From CBFGTV01 sp965652145 (GTDB lineage: Bacteria > Bacillota > Clostridia > Peptostreptococcales > Natronincolaceae): DNA of 16,724 bases. How positions within the stretch are numbered: the first letter of the stretch is position 1; every line of letters starts with the position of its first letter. Location: positions 1-16,724 of the forward strand of contig CBFGTV010000071.1 of the NCBI GenBank assembly GCA_965652145.1, in the 5' to 3' direction. The notes below the pieces were generated by a model, which made no database searches, was not told the DNA's origin, and saw only the letters and a list, made by a program, of their open reading frames with translations. A program made the position numbers and the translations under genes. Shown one piece after another: positions 14,919-16,724 of the stretch.

Positions 14919-15647
14919 CTATCTCAATTGAATTAGTAAAAATAACAGATACAATACCTCAGACAGCTCGCAAAGGGCCCCCAGGGTATCCCCCGTCATG
15001 CCTCCAATAACCTGTGCTGCATGGAATTTATAGAGACTTGAAAAGCCATATAGTATGCCGATGAAAATCAGACTTCTGGGATAATAGAAGGTCATTAAGG
15101 TTCCCATGGCCACCACCAGGAGCAGCATGGGGTTGGAGACCTTTCCGATAAATGCATTACCTAATCCACTTTTTCTTCCATAGACTGCACCATGGCACCC
15201 GAAGGCCAGGGCCAGTCTTCCCATGATGGGCATATGAACAAGGGCTATCATCAAGTCTGACCCCTTAAGCAATATCAAGGCCGCAGCCTTAAGGATCAGC
15301 ACCATCACAATGGCCAGTAATCCATTGGTACCCAGCCTGCTGTCCTTCATAATATCCAAAATCTGCTCCCGGGGGCGATTGCTGTAAAAACCGTCGAAGG
15401 TATCACCCAGACCATCTAAATGAAGGCCACCGGTCAAGACGATATAAAGGCTTAGGGTTAACAATATCCCAAGGGCCGATGGAAAGAGGTATGAAAACAC
15501 GCTGTAGGCCAACAGATTGATCGCTCCCAGCAGCAGGCCCACCCAGGGAAAAAAAATAATTCCCCGATGAAAGGATTCATCTAAAGGAAGGTCCTTGACA
15601 ATGGTGATTCGGGTCAAAAATTGCAAAATCCCAATGAAACGGCCCAT
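14919..15647 (-). CDS. cobS: Adenosylcobinamide-GDP ribazoletransferase (cobalamin synthase)
   Basis: This integral membrane enzyme joins adenosylcobinamide-GDP with alpha-ribazole or its phosphate, the last assembly step. The protein has 242 residues, close to the family norm of about 250. It starts with IGILQFLTRITI, and the conserved LHLDGLGDTFDGFYSNRPREQILDIMKDSRLGTNG block contains the Asp-rich metal-binding signature. It continues with several hydrophobic helices and ends with QVIGGMTGDTLGALCELSE, which is also characteristic. Its start overlaps the cobO stop by one base (TGATG), which suggests translational coupling. It is followed closely by cobC. Confidence 0.96.
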   Translation of the reverse strand: MGRFIGILQFLTRITIVKDLPLDESFHRGIIFFPWVGLLLGAINLLAYSVFSYLFPSALGILLTLSLYIVLTGGLHLDGLGDTFDGFYSNRPREQILDIMKDSRLGTNGLLAIVMVLILKAAALILLKGSDLMIALVHMPIMGRLALAFGCHGAVYGRKSGLGNAFIGKVSNPMLLLVVAMGTLMTFYYPRSLIFIGILYGFSSLYKFHAAQVIGGMTGDTLGALCELSEVLYLLFLLIQLR

Positions 15648-16189
15648 CAGCTTTCAATTCCCTTCCTGGCGTAAATGCCCTGTTGAAAGGGGTGCTTAAT
15701 CAGCTTCATCTCGGTTACATAATCAGCCCTTTCCACCAGCTCTGGGGGCGCATTTCGGCCTGTTAGAATTAATTCTACATGATGAGGCTTCGACTCAATC
15801 AAGTCTAAAATGACATCAACAGTAAGGATTTTATGATTAAGTACAGCCATAATTTCATCTAATATGATTAAATTATAGTGCTCTTCCTTCAAATGGCCTT
15901 CTATGATCTTCATTCCCTCCATAATTCCCTGCTGAACCTGTTTTTTTTCTATCTCGTTCATCTGAAAATAAAATTTGTTTGCCTTAATAAAGCGAATGAT
16001 ATCAAAATTAGGTATTTTTTCAATACTGTATAGCTCACCTGTATCATCACCCTTAAGAAATTGAGCCATTAATACCCGAAAGCCCGATCCCGAGGTTCTG
16101 ATCCCCTGCCCCAGGGCAGCAGTCGTTTTTCCCTTTCCATCGCCGGTGTAAATATGAATTAAGCCCTTTTCCAATTTTTTTGTAAGCAT
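15647..16189 (-). CDS. cobO: ATP:corrinoid adenosyltransferase, CobO/BtuR type
   Basis: This cytosolic enzyme of about 180 residues transfers the 5'-deoxyadenosyl group of ATP to cob(I)alamin-type corrinoids, forming the Co-C bond. It has the modified P-loop GDGKGKTTAA (16-25) near the N-terminus, LMAQFLKGD, LIILDEIMAVLNHKIL with the Walker-B-like Asp-Glu, LILTGRNAPPELVERADYVTEM, and the typical C-terminal KHPFQQGIYARKGIES. The start is the ATG at 16187-16189, eight bases after GAGGAG. The GTG three codons upstream directly abuts that site and is unlikely. It is also called btuR, or cobA in Salmonella. With the importer it allows use of scavenged unadenosylated corrinoids. Confidence 0.95.
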   Translation of the reverse strand: MLTKKLEKGLIHIYTGDGKGKTTAALGQGIRTSGSGFRVLMAQFLKGDDTGELYSIEKIPNFDIIRFIKANKFYFQMNEIEKKQVQQGIMEGMKIIEGHLKEEHYNLIILDEIMAVLNHKILTVDVILDLIESKPHHVELILTGRNAPPELVERADYVTEMKLIKHPFQQGIYARKGIES

Positions 16190-16201
16190 ATATTTCACTC
16201 C

Positions 16202-16724
16202 TCATTTTATTTTTAATGGGAGACCACAAACCGTTAAATAAACCTCATGGGCCTGGGAAGCCAGGTATTGATTTACTCTGCCTGCTATATCCCGAAAGGC
16301 CCTGGCCATAGGGTAGCCCGGTACGATGCCGAAGCCCACCTCGTTGGTAACCAGCACGACAGTGGCATCAGTATTTTTTGTATATTCAACAACCCTTACA
16401 AATTGATCCATTATTTTTCCTTCTATTTCATTGATCCTTAAGGGCTTTACCTTATCCCAATGGGGTTCATAATCCATCATTAGGTTTGTAATCATAATGG
16501 TCACACAATCCAATATGATTCCCTTCATGCAGGTTCCACTGAGGGCCAGCGCCCGATCCAATTCCCTATAGGCCTCCAGCGTTTGCCACCCCTGGGGACG
16601 GCTGGCTTGATGTTTTTTGATTCGATCCTGCATTTCCTGATCGAAGGCCTTGGCTGTGGCAACATAGAGTACCTTGTCCCCCAGCTCCCTTAAGAGACCT
16701 TCTGCACAGGTACTTTTGCCGCTC
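16202..16724 (-). CDS. cobU: Adenosylcobinamide kinase / guanylyltransferase (5' end outside window)
   Basis: This bifunctional cytosolic enzyme phosphorylates adenosylcobinamide and then transfers GMP from GTP, giving adenosylcobinamide-GDP for CobS. The frame is open to the window edge; the first visible residues are SGKSTCAEGLL, the end of the P-loop, so only about ten residues are missing. It then shows KVLYVATAKAFDQEMQDRIKKHQASRP, where the His of RIKKH aligns with the guanylylated His46 of Salmonella CobU. ILDCVTIMITNLM, VLVTNEVGFGIVPGYPMARAFRDIAGRVNQYLA and the final LPLKIK are all family blocks. It is the first gene seen in the operon; twelve bases separate it from cobO. An internal ATG at 16631-16633 is not the true start. 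Confidence 0.95.
   Translation of the reverse strand, partial: SGKSTCAEGLLRELGDKVLYVATAKAFDQEMQDRIKKHQASRPQGWQTLEAYRELDRALALSGTCMKGIILDCVTIMITNLMMDYEPHWDKVKPLRINEIEGKIMDQFVRVVEYTKNTDATVVLVTNEVGFGIVPGYPMARAFRDIAGRVNQYLASQAHEVYLTVCGLPLKIK

Noticed and set aside
1..16724. CRISPR array, tRNA, insertion sequence or phage attachment site
   Set aside because: I scanned for spaced direct repeats, transposase-like frames and cloverleaf sequences and saw none that could be supported.

Overview
The window looks like a chromosomal segment of a low-to-medium GC, Gram-positive anaerobe, probably a member of the Clostridia. The evidence is strong AGGAGG-type ribosome binding sites, a T-box leader, a PerR-type Fur protein, a signal-peptide lipoprotein and intrinsic terminators with U-tracts. 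The genus cannot be read from the sequence alone. I see no tRNA, rRNA, CRISPR array, insertion sequence or phage gene; it reads as ordinary vertically inherited chromosome.

Left part (1-7380). The last codons of an unidentified + strand gene are followed by a minus-strand gene for a membrane-anchored, acid-rich protein with a probable NlpC/P60-like Cys/His hydrolase domain. Next comes tyrS on the + strand behind a textbook T-box leader: tyrosine specifier codon TAC, T-box motif and a terminator that competes with the antiterminator. On the minus strand follow a DUF362 protein, a secreted 5'-nucleotidase-family phosphoesterase ending in a LysM domain, and a Cof-type HAD phosphatase. A PerR-like regulator reads to the right from a near-consensus sigma-A promoter with an inverted repeat between its -35 and -10 boxes.

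Right part (7382-16724). Ten tightly packed minus-strand genes form one operon for late cobalamin assembly plus corrinoid uptake. In transcription order they are cobU (cut by the window edge), cobO/btuR, cobS, cobC, btuF, btuC, btuD with a C-terminal extension, cobQ/cbiP, cbiB and cobD. Several junctions are ATGA or TGATG overlaps. BtuFCD would import corrinoids and CobO would adenosylate them. CobQ amidates the side chains; CobD makes aminopropanol phosphate and CbiB attaches it. CobU activates cobinamide to the GDP form, CobS adds alpha-ribazole (phosphate), and CobC removes the phosphate. Corrin-ring genes and cobT are absent here and may lie upstream, as would the operon promoter and any cobalamin riboswitch.

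The items most worth a second look are the unrecognised ~160-residue C-terminal domain of the corrinoid ABC ATPase, the LysM-tailed nucleotidase, the hairpin between btuF and btuC, and the candidate operator in the perR-like promoter. I found no clear evidence of a wholly new multi-gene system.
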